DNA of 64,000 nucleotides from Bradyrhizobium sp. AUGA SZCCT0283 (GCF_018130385.1 NZ_JAFCLU010000004.1:292064-356063); one strand, 5' to 3'; counted from the first letter of the stretch, positions 52,074 through 61,018 are shown. The notes: generated by a model not told the origin, from the sequence alone. Translations and numbers: made by a program.

Positions 52074-52862
52074 ATGCGTGACACCGGTCTGGAACTAGCA
52101 ATCAAAGCAGCGGGTGGCGTTGCATCGCTGGCGCGGGGGATCGGCATTGCGCAGCCCTCGGTTTCGGCGTGGTCGCGCATTCCCGCCGAGCGCGTTCTCG
52201 CCGTCGAGGCGCTGACGCAGGTGAATCGATTTGTTCTTCGTCCCGATCTCTATGGACCGTCCGAGGATCAGGTGACATCGAAGCCCGAAATCGACGAAAT
52301 CGATCGGCTGCGCGCCGCGGAATACGGCCTGTTGTCGTTGTTACTCGGCAAGGCGCCCGATGCCGAGACGCTCAGGCGCGTGGCCACGCTGAAAGGCGAT
52401 GGATCCGATCTCGGCATGGCGCATATCGAACTCGCAGCGGCAGCAGCGGCGACAGACGACCGCGCCGTGAGCAAGGAGTTCTTCGATCTCTTCATCGGCC
52501 TCGGCCGCGGCGAACTGCTGCCCTATGCCTCCTACTATTTGACCGGCTTTCTTCACGAGCGTCCGCTGGCGCGGGTGCGCGAAGATCTGCGCGCGCTCGG
52601 GATCGAGCGCGCGGGCGCCTCGCGCGAGCCGGAAGATCACGCAGCGATCCTGCTCGAGGTCATGGCTGGCCTCGCACGCGACGACTTCGAGGCTGAGTTC
52701 GCCGAACAGGCGCGTTTTTTCGAACGGCATCTCAAGCCGTGGGCGGCGCGGATGTTCGCCGATCTGGAAATGTCGCCATCGGCGCGCTTCTACCGTGCCG
52801 TCGGCCGCACCGGCCGTGTCTTCATGGAACTGGAATCCGAGGCCTTCACGCTGTCCGAGTGA
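52074..52862 (+). CDS. HTH-TorD fusion: YdaS-like DNA-binding domain joined to a TorD-family chaperone
   Basis: A 262-residue protein in two parts. Residues about 1-60 form a Cro/YdaS-like helix-turn-helix (LAIKAAGGVASLARGIGIAQ, then PSVSAWSRIPAERVLAVEAL). The rest (from about 70) is a TorD-type all-helical chaperone with GELLPYASYYLTGFLHERPL and EPEDHAAILLEVMAGLARDD. TorD proteins bind the Tat signal of molybdoenzymes and guide cofactor insertion. The gene lies directly before the Tat peptide and formate dehydrogenase genes, so the client is almost certainly FdhA. The attached DNA-binding domain suggests it also controls transcription. Confidence 0.85.
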   Translation: MRDTGLELAIKAAGGVASLARGIGIAQPSVSAWSRIPAERVLAVEALTQVNRFVLRPDLYGPSEDQVTSKPEIDEIDRLRAAEYGLLSLLLGKAPDAETLRRVATLKGDGSDLGMAHIELAAAAAATDDRAVSKEFFDLFIGLGRGELLPYASYYLTGFLHERPLARVREDLRALGIERAGASREPEDHAAILLEVMAGLARDDFEAEFAEQARFFERHLKPWAARMFADLEMSPSARFYRAVGRTGRVFMELESEAFTLSE

Positions 52863-52895
52863 CGGCGAAGGGCAATGTGACAAGGAGAGATCGCA

Positions 52896-53111
52896 ATGAG
52901 CAAGCCATCTGACGGCAAAGGCAAGTCACGGACCACGGGCGTGGATCGGCGCAGCCTGTTTCTGATGGGCGGTTCGGCGGTCGCAGCAGTAGCCGTTGTG
53001 CCGCTTGCGGGCGGCGAGGCGGTGGCGGACGAGTCGCAGGCCGAGCGCGTCAAGGCGCGCTACAAGGAAACCGATCACGTCAAGAACTACTATCGCGTCA
53101 ATCGCTATTGA
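52896..53111 (+). CDS. Formate dehydrogenase region Tat-signal protein
   Basis: A 71-residue exported protein with a twin-arginine signal (VDRRSLFLMGGSAVAAVAVV) and a short mature part ending KETDHVKNYYRVNRY. It matches the small Tat-target proteins that precede formate dehydrogenase alpha genes. AAGGAGAG lies upstream. Its role is unknown; it may assist export or assembly of the enzyme. Confidence 0.88.
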   Translation: MSKPSDGKGKSRTTGVDRRSLFLMGGSAVAAVAVVPLAGGEAVADESQAERVKARYKETDHVKNYYRVNRY

Positions 53112-53124
53112 TGGGACAACGCAC

Positions 53125-56091
53125 ATGTTGATGAAGCGAAGAGACGGATCCGCAGGCAAGGCGCGTTTGCAGGGTATCGCCGCCGGCCTCGCGTCGGGAG
53201 TTCTCGATCGCCGCACGTTCCTGCGGCGGTCCGGTCTGGCGGCCGGCGCGGGCGCCGCGATCGGCCTGATGCCGCTTGGCTCGGTGCGCAAGGCGCAGGC
53301 CGGTCCCGAGAAGGTTGGCGCACCGACCGAAATCAAAAAGAACATCTGCACGCATTGCTCGGTCGGCTGCACCGTGATTGCTGAAGTGCAGAACGGCGTC
53401 TGGGTCGGCCAGGAACCGGCCTGGGACAGCCCGATCAATCGCGGCTCGCATTGCGCCAAGGGCGCAGCCGTGCGCGAACTCGTCCACGGCGACCGCCGGC
53501 TGAAATATCCGATGAAGCTGGTCAACGGCGAGTGGCAGAAGGTCTCGTGGGATCAGGCGATCAACGAGATCGGCGACAAGATGCTCGAGATCCGCGCCAA
53601 GTCGGGCGCTGATTCCGTCTATCTGCTCGGCTCCGCGAAATTCTCCAACGAGGGCGGCTATCTGTTCCGCAAGTTTGCGGCATTCTGGGGCACCAATTCG
53701 ATCGATCACCAGGCCCGCATCTGCCATTCCACCACCGTCGCCGGCGTCGCCAATACCTGGGGCTATGGCGCGATGACCAATTCCTACAACGACATCCGAA
53801 ACTCGAAAACCATCGTCTTCATGGGGTCGAACGCCGCCGAAGCGCACCCGGTTTCGTTGCAGCACATCCTCTCCGGCAAGGAGCTCAACCGCGCCAACGT
53901 GTTCGTGCTCGATCCGCGCTTCACCCGCACCGCGGCCCATGCGACCGAATATGTCCGGTTCCGCGGCGGCACCGATATCGCCGTCATCTGGGGCATGTTG
54001 CACCACATCTTCGCCAACGGCTGGGAAGACAAGCAGTTCATCGCGCAGCGCGTCTACGGCATGGACCAGATCCGCGCCGAAGTCGCCAAGTGGACGCCGG
54101 AAGAGGTCGAACGCGTCACCGGTGTTCCCGGCGAGCAGTTGAAGAAGGTCGCCGAGACCTTCGCCAAGCAGCGGCCGTCGACATTCATCTGGTGTATGGG
54201 CGGCACCCAGCACACGGTCGGCACCGCCAACGTCCGCGCCTATTGCGATCTCTTGCTGGCGACCGGCAATGTCGGCGTGTTCGGCGGCGGCGCCAACATC
54301 TTCCGCGGCCACTGCAACGTGCAGGGCGCGACCGATATCGGCCTCGATATCACGACGCTGCCGCTCTACTACGGCCTGTTCGAAGGTTCGTGGAAGCACT
54401 GGGCGCGCGTCTGGGAGGTTGAGTACGACTACCTGCAGTCGCGCTTCGACGAAGTGCCGGCGAAGGCAGGCCGTCCGGCCCGCACCCGCAAGCAGAACAT
54501 GGAATTGCCGGGCATCCCCTCGACCCGCTGGTTCGATGCGACGCTCGCCAATCCCGACGACGTCGATCAGCGCGACAGCCTGAAAGCCATGGTCATCATG
54601 GGGCACGGCGGCAATACCGTGCCGCGCATGACCGAGATGGTGAAGGGTATCGAGAAGCTCGAATTGCTGGTGGTCGCCGATCCGCATCCGACGACGTTCG
54701 CCGCGATTTCGGAACGCAAGAACGGCACCTACCTGTTGCCGGCCTGCACGCAGTTCGAAACTTCGGGCTCGCGCACGGCTTCCAACCGTTCGCTGCAGTG
54801 GGGCGAGCAGGTCGTCAAGCCGATCTTCGAATCGAAGGACGATTACGAGATCATCTACCGGCTTTCGGAGAAGCTCGGGTTCGCCGACAAGATGTTCAAG
54901 AACATCAAGGTGGAGAACAACCGCCCGTCGCCAGAAGATTTGCTCCGCGAAATCAACCGCGGCGGCTTCTCGACCGGCTATTCTGGCCAGTCGCCGGAGC
55001 GGCTGAAGGCGCACATGAAGAACCAGGGCAAGTTCGACCTGGTGACCTTGCGCGCCAAGGCGGACGAGCCCGAAATCGGCGGCGACTATTACGGATTGCC
55101 TTGGCCGTGCTGGGGCACGCCTGCGATCAAACATCCGGGTACGCATACGCTCTACAACACCAACCTTCACGCCAAGGATGGCGGCGGCACCTTCCGCGCC
55201 CGGTTCGGCGTGGTCTACGAGGAGAAGCAGCCGGACGGTTCGGTGAAGAACGTCAATTTGCTGGCCGAAGGCTCCTACAGCAAGGGCTCCGAGCTGACCG
55301 ACGGCTATCCCGAGTTCACCTATGGCGTGCTCAAGAAGCTCGGCTGGGACAAGGATCTCACCGCAGACGAACTTGCGACCATCAACAAGATCGGCGGCAA
55401 CAATCCGGATGGCGTCGGCTGGGCGGTCGACCTGTCGGGCGGCATCATCCGTGTCACGCTGGAGCATGGCGTGATGGCGTATGGCAACGGCAAGGCCCGC
55501 GCGGTGGCGTGGAATCTGCCCGATCCAGTGCCGGTCCATCGTGAGCCGATCTACACGGCGCGTCCCGAACTGGTCGCGAAATATCCGACACGTCCCGACG
55601 GACGGCAGTTCCGCGTGACCAATCTCGGCTTCTCGATTCAGAAGGCGGCGGTCGACAAGGGGCTTGCCAAGCAATTCCCGATCATCCTGACCTCGGGACG
55701 TCTCGTGGAATACGAAGGCGGCGGCGAGGAAACCCGGTCGAACAAATGGCTCGCCGAATTGCAGCAGGACATGTTCGTCGAGGTCAACACGTCGGATGCC
55801 GCCGAGCGCGGCATCAAGGACGGCGGCTGGGTCTGGGTGTTCGGTCCGGAAAACAGCTCGAAGGCCCGCGTCAAGGCACTCGTCACCGACCGTGTCGGCA
55901 AGGGGGTGGCCTTCATGCCATTCCACTTCGCCGGCTGGTTCCAGGGTGTCGACCAACGCAGCAAGTATCCGAAGGGCAATGACCCGATCGTGCTGGGCGA
56001 AAGCGTCAATACGATCACGTCCTACGGCTACGATCCGGTCACCGGCATGCACGAGGGTAAAGTGACCCTGTGCCAGATCCAATCGGCGTGA
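53125..56091 (+). CDS. fdhA: Formate dehydrogenase alpha (catalytic) subunit
   Basis: A 988-residue molybdenum/tungsten bis-MGD enzyme that oxidises formate to CO2 in the periplasm. A Tat signal lies at about residues 28-58 (LDRRTFLRRSGLAAGAGAA). The [4Fe-4S] cluster uses Cys75, Cys78, Cys82 and Cys110. The catalytic ligand is Cys200 in DHQARICHSTTVAGVANTWG, so this is the cysteine form, with no in-frame selenocysteine TGA. The C-terminal MGD-binding domain is complete. ATG at 53125 or 53131 could start it. It is followed by the beta and gamma genes; the chaperone and Tat peptide precede it. Confidence 0.96.
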   Translation: MLMKRRDGSAGKARLQGIAAGLASGVLDRRTFLRRSGLAAGAGAAIGLMPLGSVRKAQAGPEKVGAPTEIKKNICTHCSVGCTVIAEVQNGVWVGQEPAWDSPINRGSHCAKGAAVRELVHGDRRLKYPMKLVNGEWQKVSWDQAINEIGDKMLEIRAKSGADSVYLLGSAKFSNEGGYLFRKFAAFWGTNSIDHQARICHSTTVAGVANTWGYGAMTNSYNDIRNSKTIVFMGSNAAEAHPVSLQHILSGKELNRANVFVLDPRFTRTAAHATEYVRFRGGTDIAVIWGMLHHIFANGWEDKQFIAQRVYGMDQIRAEVAKWTPEEVERVTGVPGEQLKKVAETFAKQRPSTFIWCMGGTQHTVGTANVRAYCDLLLATGNVGVFGGGANIFRGHCNVQGATDIGLDITTLPLYYGLFEGSWKHWARVWEVEYDYLQSRFDEVPAKAGRPARTRKQNMELPGIPSTRWFDATLANPDDVDQRDSLKAMVIMGHGGNTVPRMTEMVKGIEKLELLVVADPHPTTFAAISERKNGTYLLPACTQFETSGSRTASNRSLQWGEQVVKPIFESKDDYEIIYRLSEKLGFADKMFKNIKVENNRPSPEDLLREINRGGFSTGYSGQSPERLKAHMKNQGKFDLVTLRAKADEPEIGGDYYGLPWPCWGTPAIKHPGTHTLYNTNLHAKDGGGTFRARFGVVYEEKQPDGSVKNVNLLAEGSYSKGSELTDGYPEFTYGVLKKLGWDKDLTADELATINKIGGNNPDGVGWAVDLSGGIIRVTLEHGVMAYGNGKARAVAWNLPDPVPVHREPIYTARPELVAKYPTRPDGRQFRVTNLGFSIQKAAVDKGLAKQFPIILTSGRLVEYEGGGEETRSNKWLAELQQDMFVEVNTSDAAERGIKDGGWVWVFGPENSSKARVKALVTDRVGKGVAFMPFHFAGWFQGVDQRSKYPKGNDPIVLGESVNTITSYGYDPVTGMHEGKVTLCQIQSA

Positions 56092-56105
56092 GAGGAGAAT
56101 AGATC

Positions 56106-56702
56106 ATGGCTCGCGTCAAATTTCTCTGTGATGCCGACCGCTGCATCGAGTGCAACGCCTGTGTGACGGCCTGCAAGAACGAACATGAAGTGCCGTGGGG
56201 CATCAATCGCCGCCGCGTCGTCACCATCAATGACGGCAAGCCCGGCGAACGCTCGGTCTCCATGGCCTGCATGCACTGCACGGATGCGCCGTGCGCCGCG
56301 GTCTGCCCGGTGTCGTGCTTCTACACCACCGCCGACGGCGTGGTGCTGCACTCCAAGGATCTGTGCATCGGCTGCGGTTACTGCTTCTACGCCTGTCCGT
56401 TCGGCGCGCCGCAATATCCGAAGGTCGGCAACTTCGGGTCGCGCGGCAAGATGGACAAGTGCACCTATTGCGCTGGCGGACCGGAGGCCGACTCCACGCC
56501 GGCCGAATACGCCAAATACGGCGCCAACCGCCTCGCCGAAGGCAAGCTGCCGATTTGCGCCGAGATGTGCTCGACCAAATCGCTGCTGGCCGGAGACGGC
56601 GCGATCATCGCCGAAATCTACAAGGAGCGGGTGATGAAGCGCGGTTACGGCTCGGGCATGTGGGGCTGGAAGACCGCCTACAGCGATTCGCCGACCGGCT
56701 GA
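56106..56702 (+). CDS. fdhB: Formate dehydrogenase beta (iron-sulfur) subunit
   Basis: A 198-residue ferredoxin-like subunit with four [4Fe-4S] clusters that carry electrons from FdhA to the membrane subunit. Cysteine groups are CIECNACVTACKNEHE, CMHCTDAPCAAVCP, CIGCGYCFYACPFG and the pair CTYC with CAEMC. No signal peptide is present, so it is probably carried out with FdhA by the Tat system. It starts 14 bases after fdhA, with GAGGAG upstream. Confidence 0.95.
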   Translation: MARVKFLCDADRCIECNACVTACKNEHEVPWGINRRRVVTINDGKPGERSVSMACMHCTDAPCAAVCPVSCFYTTADGVVLHSKDLCIGCGYCFYACPFGAPQYPKVGNFGSRGKMDKCTYCAGGPEADSTPAEYAKYGANRLAEGKLPICAEMCSTKSLLAGDGAIIAEIYKERVMKRGYGSGMWGWKTAYSDSPTG

Positions 56703-56775
56703 TGCAACGGCTGCCGCGCCCCGCAGGCGCGGCGGCATCCAGCGTAATTCCGATAACCGAAAGGGCGTTGTGCAA

Positions 56776-57798
56776 ATGCCAGGCTCACTTTCAATTCTCA
56801 AGGTCGCCGGTTTCAAATCTTTGTTTGCGGCGTTCGCGTTGCTGTTCGTTCTGGCTAGTCCCGCAGCCGCCCAGCTTTCCTTCAAGCCGACCGCCGAGGC
56901 CGTTCAGGAAGACAAGCTCCTGAACGCGCTGAAGGAGGGTGACAAGATCGCCGGGCGCGTATCGATCCCCGACGGAATGGCTGCCAGCCTGATCCAGCCG
57001 GCCGGCCGCGACTGGCGCGACTTCCACCGCAGCAAGCTGCCATGGATCGGCGGCGTTGCCATCCTCGGAATGCTTGCCGTGCTGGCCATCTTCCTGATGG
57101 TGCGCGGCCGGATTCGCGTGCATCAGGGACTCTCGGGAAAGACGATCCTGCGCTTCGCCAGCTTTGAGCGCTTCACCCACTGGCTCACCGCAAGCTGTTT
57201 CATTGTCCTTGCACTGTCGGGTCTGAATGTCAGCTTTGGCCGCACCCTGATCCTGCCATTGTTCGGCGCGGACGCCTTTGCGGCCATGTCGGCCTGGGCC
57301 AAGCTTGCGCATAACTACCTGGCGTTCCCGTTCATGCTGGGTCTCGCGATCATGTTCCTGATCTGGATCAAGGATAACATCCCCGGCAAGCTCGACCTGG
57401 AGTGGATCAAGCAGGGCGGCGGGCTGTTCTCCCAGGGACATCATGTGCCGGCCAAGCGCTTCAATGCTGGGCAAAAGGGAATTTTCTGGATCGTGATCAT
57501 CGGCGGCGCGCTGATGTCGGTGTCCGGCTGGTTCCTGCTGTTCCCGTATCTGCCGGCCAACGTGACGGCGCTGCAGTTCTGGACCGTTATCCATGCCGTG
57601 ATCGCGATGCTGTTCGTCGCCGCCATGCTGGCGCACATCTATATCGGCTCGATCGGCATGGAGGGGGCGTTCGACGCGATGGGGACCGGTGAGGTCGATC
57701 TGAACTGGGCCAAGGAACATCACTCGCTCTGGGTCGAGGAACAGCAGGCGAAGGGCGATGCTCCCGCAGACAGTGCACGAGCTGTGCCGGCCGAATGA
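56776..57798 (+). CDS. fdhC: Formate dehydrogenase gamma (cytochrome b556) subunit
   Basis: A 340-residue membrane anchor that passes electrons to quinone. A signal peptide (cleaved near ASPAAAQLS) precedes a short periplasmic part and a first helix (WIGGVAILGMLAVLAIFLMV), then four helices with heme histidines in ERFTHWLTASCFIVLALSG and WTVIHAVIAMLFVAAMLAHI. The ATG at 56776 was used; a GTG 6 bases earlier is equally placed relative to AAGGG. Compared with the E. coli gamma subunit it has the extra N-terminal domain seen in many alphaproteobacteria. Confidence 0.92.
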   Translation: MPGSLSILKVAGFKSLFAAFALLFVLASPAAAQLSFKPTAEAVQEDKLLNALKEGDKIAGRVSIPDGMAASLIQPAGRDWRDFHRSKLPWIGGVAILGMLAVLAIFLMVRGRIRVHQGLSGKTILRFASFERFTHWLTASCFIVLALSGLNVSFGRTLILPLFGADAFAAMSAWAKLAHNYLAFPFMLGLAIMFLIWIKDNIPGKLDLEWIKQGGGLFSQGHHVPAKRFNAGQKGIFWIVIIGGALMSVSGWFLLFPYLPANVTALQFWTVIHAVIAMLFVAAMLAHIYIGSIGMEGAFDAMGTGEVDLNWAKEHHSLWVEEQQAKGDAPADSARAVPAE

Positions 57799-57834
57799 TC
57801 CGGTTCGGCTCACGCTATAAGGTGAGGAAGTGAC

Positions 57835-57990
57835 ATGAAATCGTTTGTTGCGGCTCTGGCATTCGCGGTCGTTGCTGCCGTCGGCGTCGCGATGGTGCTC
57901 AACACCATTCAACAGTCAAGCTCGGTCAGCTTTACGACCAGCGGCGCCAGGGTCGGCGATCCCGGCCATAATCTGATTGGCCCGAGCTGA
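57835..57990 (+). CDS. 51-residue membrane or secreted peptide after fdhC
   Basis: Starts MKSFVAALAFAVVAAVGVAM and continues to an S/T-rich mature part ending PGHNLIGPS. The hydrophobic stretch may be an uncleaved anchor or a signal peptide. GAGGAAG stands 4 bases before the ATG and the gene lies 36 bases after fdhC in the same direction, so it is a real gene of the locus. No family recognised. Confidence 0.65.
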   Translation: MKSFVAALAFAVVAAVGVAMVLNTIQQSSSVSFTTSGARVGDPGHNLIGPS

Positions 57991-57998
57991 CGCCGGCA

Positions 57999-58385
57999 GT
58001 GGGCGCGCCTGACGTCACGCTGGCCTGGCCGGTCGAAATTCGCCTGCCGAAGGATCGCCGTACGCTGCGCGTTGCCTTTGACGACGGCCGCACCTTCGAT
58101 CTCCCCGCCGAATTGCTCAGGGTGACCAGCCCGTCCGCCGAAGTGCAGGGGCATTCCGAAGCCGAGCGCAAGACGGTCGGCGGCAAACGTAATGTGACCA
58201 TTCTTTCCGTCGATCCTGTCGGCAATTATGCCGTCAGAATAGGGTTCGACGACATGCACTCGACCGGCATCTATTCCTGGGCGTTTCTGCGCGATCTCGG
58301 CGTGAACGCCGGGCGGCGCTTTCAGGACTACCTCGACGACCTCCAGGCCAAAGGCCTCGACCGCGACAGGCCGGGCGTGCGCTGA
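57999..58385 (+). CDS. DUF971-type protein
   Basis: A 128-residue protein of DUF971, a small beta-rich domain also found at the N terminus of gamma-butyrobetaine hydroxylases. Marks are PVEIRLPKDRRTLRVAFDDG, LPAELLRVTSPSAEVQGH and VGNYAVRIGFDDMHSTGIYS. DUF971 genes often sit beside Fe-S carrier genes such as mrp, which is encoded at the other end of this locus. The GTG start is weak; a CTG 12 bases upstream is possible. Confidence 0.8.
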   Translation: MGAPDVTLAWPVEIRLPKDRRTLRVAFDDGRTFDLPAELLRVTSPSAEVQGHSEAERKTVGGKRNVTILSVDPVGNYAVRIGFDDMHSTGIYSWAFLRDLGVNAGRRFQDYLDDLQAKGLDRDRPGVR

Positions 58386-58390
58386 GGCCG

Positions 58391-59731
58391 ATGCGGATGC
58401 AGCAAAGGATTGCCGCGATCGCTTCGCTCGCCAAGGCAGGCCGGTTCGCGCTTCTGAGCTTTGCGGCTGTGTTGATCACTCTGCCGATCGGTATGACGGC
58501 CGCCTTCGCCCAACTGCGCGGGCATGGTGGGCCGGTGCGGGCGCTGGCGATATCGGCCGACGGGCAAAGCGCGATTTCCGGCAGCTTCGATTCGACCGCC
58601 ATCCGCTGGTCGCTGACGCGCAATGCGGCCGAGCAGGTACTTCGGTTCCATTCAGATGCCGTCAATGCTGTCGCGCTGCTCGGCGAGGGGCGTGCCGCGA
58701 CCGCCGGCGCCGATGGCCGCATCGCCATCTGGACCTTTGGCAAGACAGAGCCCGACGCGGTGTTCGAAGGTCACACGGCGCCGATCGTGGCGCTCGCGCC
58801 ATCGCCCGATGGCGCCACGCTCGCATCAGCCTCGTGGGACCACACGGTGCGCCTCTGGCCGCTCGCAGGCGGCGCGCCGCGCGTGCTTGATGAGCATACG
58901 CAGAACGTCAACGGCGTGGCGTTTACCGCCGATGGCCGCGCCCTGGTCAGCGTCAGCTACGACCTCAGCGTTCGCATCTGGCCGCTGTCGGGCGCGGAAA
59001 CGCCGACCGTCGTTCCGATGCCGACCCCGCTCAACGCCGTGGCCGCCGGCACCGACGGCGAGATCGCGGTCGGCGGGGCCGACGGCAAGGTTTACTTTCT
59101 GACAGCCGAGGGCGCGCGGGCCGGCGAGGTCGCGGCCGGGCCAAAGCCGGTGATCTCGATTGCGATTTCGCCGGATGGCGCGCTGGTTGCTGCTGCGGGC
59201 ATCGGCGGTACGGTCGCCGTGATCGACCGCAGGGCGCGCACGCTCACGCGCACACTGATCGGTCCGGGCCTGCCGGTCTGGTCGGTCGTATTCATGCCCG
59301 ACGGCCGCACGCTTCTCACGGGCGGCGCTGATAACATCATCCGGCGCTGGAACGCGGCGACAGGCGAGCCGGTCGATCCGATTCTGCTGGAAACGGCGGG
59401 AGATCCGCTCGCCGCCTATGCCGGCGACCGCGGCGCGGAGATCTTTCGCGCCTGTGTCGCCTGCCATACGCTTGGTGCCGAACAGGCCAACCGCGCAGGC
59501 CCGACGCTCGCCGGAATCTTCGGCCGCCGGATCGCAACCGCACCCGGTTATAATTTTTCCGAAGCGCTGAAGCGCCTCGATATTGTCTGGACGCCGGAGA
59601 CGGTATCCAGACTGTTCGAGATCGGGCCGCAGGCCTATACGCCCGGCACCAAGATGCCGGAGCAGCGCATCGGCTCGGAGCAGGACCGCGCTGCGCTGGT
59701 GCAATTCCTCGAGCGCGCGACGAAGAAATAG
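58391..59731 (+). CDS. WD40 beta-propeller fused to a class I c-type cytochrome
   Basis: A 446-residue periplasmic protein. A signal sequence (about 1-41) is followed by WD40 repeats over residues 42-325 (blades seen as GHGGPVRALAISADG, GHTAPIVALAPSPDG, HTQNVNGVAFTADG and others), then a C-terminal cytochrome c with heme site CVACH at 355-359 and the axial methionine Met422 in YTPGTKMPEQ. It would accept or pass electrons in the periplasm, possibly to or from the formate dehydrogenase branch, while the propeller binds a partner. It ends the locus. Confidence 0.9.
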   Translation: MRMQQRIAAIASLAKAGRFALLSFAAVLITLPIGMTAAFAQLRGHGGPVRALAISADGQSAISGSFDSTAIRWSLTRNAAEQVLRFHSDAVNAVALLGEGRAATAGADGRIAIWTFGKTEPDAVFEGHTAPIVALAPSPDGATLASASWDHTVRLWPLAGGAPRVLDEHTQNVNGVAFTADGRALVSVSYDLSVRIWPLSGAETPTVVPMPTPLNAVAAGTDGEIAVGGADGKVYFLTAEGARAGEVAAGPKPVISIAISPDGALVAAAGIGGTVAVIDRRARTLTRTLIGPGLPVWSVVFMPDGRTLLTGGADNIIRRWNAATGEPVDPILLETAGDPLAAYAGDRGAEIFRACVACHTLGAEQANRAGPTLAGIFGRRIATAPGYNFSEALKRLDIVWTPETVSRLFEIGPQAYTPGTKMPEQRIGSEQDRAALVQFLERATKK

Positions 59732-59765
59732 CGACCGGCTGAGTCGACCGCTATTTCTGCCTCGG

Positions 59766-59978
59766 TTACGGCTTCGTCGGCGTCGAAAAGACCAGCGACA
59801 TATCCTCGAACTCTTCGATCGGAAGCTTGGTTACGCCCGCGGCGGCCGGTGATTTTTTCGACAAGGCCACGCCGGTGGTTACGGTGGAATGGTCATTGGA
59901 AATTGAGTACGAACGAAATGTGGTTGCGACAGCGAGCAGGGCGACTGCCACGAATCCGGAAATCAACAGACGCGTCAT
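59766..59978 (-). CDS. Small membrane-anchored or secreted hypothetical protein
   Basis: A 70-residue protein with an N-terminal hydrophobic segment (RLLISGFVAVALLAVATTF) and a polar C-terminal part ending FEDMSLVFSTPTKP. CGGAG stands 6 bases before the ATG at 59978. No family known to me. Confidence 0.6.
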   Translation of the reverse strand: MTRLLISGFVAVALLAVATTFRSYSISNDHSTVTTGVALSKKSPAAAGVTKLPIEEFEDMSLVFSTPTKP

Positions 59979-60217
59979 GGAAAACTCCGTTGGCTCGGTA
60001 TGCAGTGTGGCTTGCACCACCGCATTACGGCCAACGGTCGCGGGCGAATGTGGCCTGTGTCACCTATCACGATCTTGTTTATGACATGCGAGCCGGTTCC
60101 ATCGGCGTATACGAAACCGCCCACTTTGTGCTGAACTGAATCGCCGCCGTTAAATGCCGTACCGCGATCATTGCGGCGCTGGTGCTCGCGCGAGTTGCGC
60201 GCGAGAATCGAGTCGTC

Positions 60218-60445
60218 CTACGGGTTGGGGCGGCGACCGGTCCGTGGGTTGAGCGGACCCGTCGGCCGGCGCCTCAACGCTTCCGGTAGGAACTCCTCGT
60301 CCGCCGCGGGAATGGCGCTGGAGCGGACGTCTGCCGCGAACTGGGCGCGCTCGTGTGGAGTCTGGTTGTCGTTGAATTTTCGTTTCACGTCGACGCCATT
60401 AACGGGATCGTTGACGCCGTGCTGAATGTCCCTGAAGTCGTTCAT
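60218..60445 (-). CDS. Small hypothetical protein
   Basis: A 75-residue hydrophilic protein starting MNDFRDIQHGVNDPVNGVDV and ending LNPRTGRRPNP. AGGAG stands 6 bases before the ATG. No domain recognised; probably disordered. Confidence 0.6.
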   Translation of the reverse strand: MNDFRDIQHGVNDPVNGVDVKRKFNDNQTPHERAQFAADVRSSAIPAADEEFLPEALRRRPTGPLNPRTGRRPNP

Positions 60446-60638
60446 GATATTCTCCTACCTATTCAGGGGGGTGATTAATGCACCTGGTAGCCGCACGATA
60501 GGCTTCTCGAACGGAGTGCATGGCTTCAATCCTGAAGCCGTAATGGCGATGTGAGCCGCGTTCGACGAAGTCTGCAGTCGCATCACTGCGGAGTCGATTT
60601 CAGCCCGCAGAGTTGCAGCCCAGGGCGCGTGCGAGCTA

Positions 60639-60866
60639 TCACGGCACGCTTTGCGAATCCTTGGCGCCAAGCGCGGTCTTGTTGCCGGCCTCGTGACCGG
60701 GAACGCTGACATGGACCTCGTGGCCCTGGCGGATCGCCAGCGACGCGGCGGCGACGGCCGCTTCGAACGCCGCTTCCTTGGTGTCGTAGTCGTGCTGCGC
60801 GCTCCCGTCGTGGAGCACCGTCCAGCCGTCCGGCTTGGAGACAATCATGTATTCGGCCAATCCCAT
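60639..60866 (-). CDS. DUF2188-like small protein
   Basis: A 75-residue protein with GWTVLHDGSAQHDYDTKEAA then a helix and GHEVHVSVPGHEAG, the pattern of small beta-alpha-beta DUF2188-like proteins (phage or stress associated). AAGGAGG stands 6 bases before the ATG. Confidence 0.65.
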   Translation of the reverse strand: MGLAEYMIVSKPDGWTVLHDGSAQHDYDTKEAAFEAAVAAASLAIRQGHEVHVSVPGHEAGNKTALGAKDSQSVP

Positions 60867-61018
60867 TGGAGCCTCCTTGCTGTTCGCCAAGGTAGTGTCG
60901 AAAGGCAACGTCGAGGGTCTTTCCCGGGTTCCGATGGCCTGCCGTGTGGTAGGGTACGCGCATTCGCAGCCTGCCGCATCGGAGCTGCGAATCGCCCGTA
61001 ATCCGCTCGTCGGACGGA

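Noticed and set aside
53098..56082. A 994-codon open frame antisense to fdhA
   Set aside because: High-GC codon bias keeps the opposite frame open. The composition is His/Arg/Asp-rich without motifs, while the plus strand encodes a complete formate dehydrogenase with all cluster cysteines.
53125..56091. Selenocysteine form of formate dehydrogenase
   Set aside because: The catalytic position is an ordinary cysteine codon (Cys200) and no in-frame TGA occurs.
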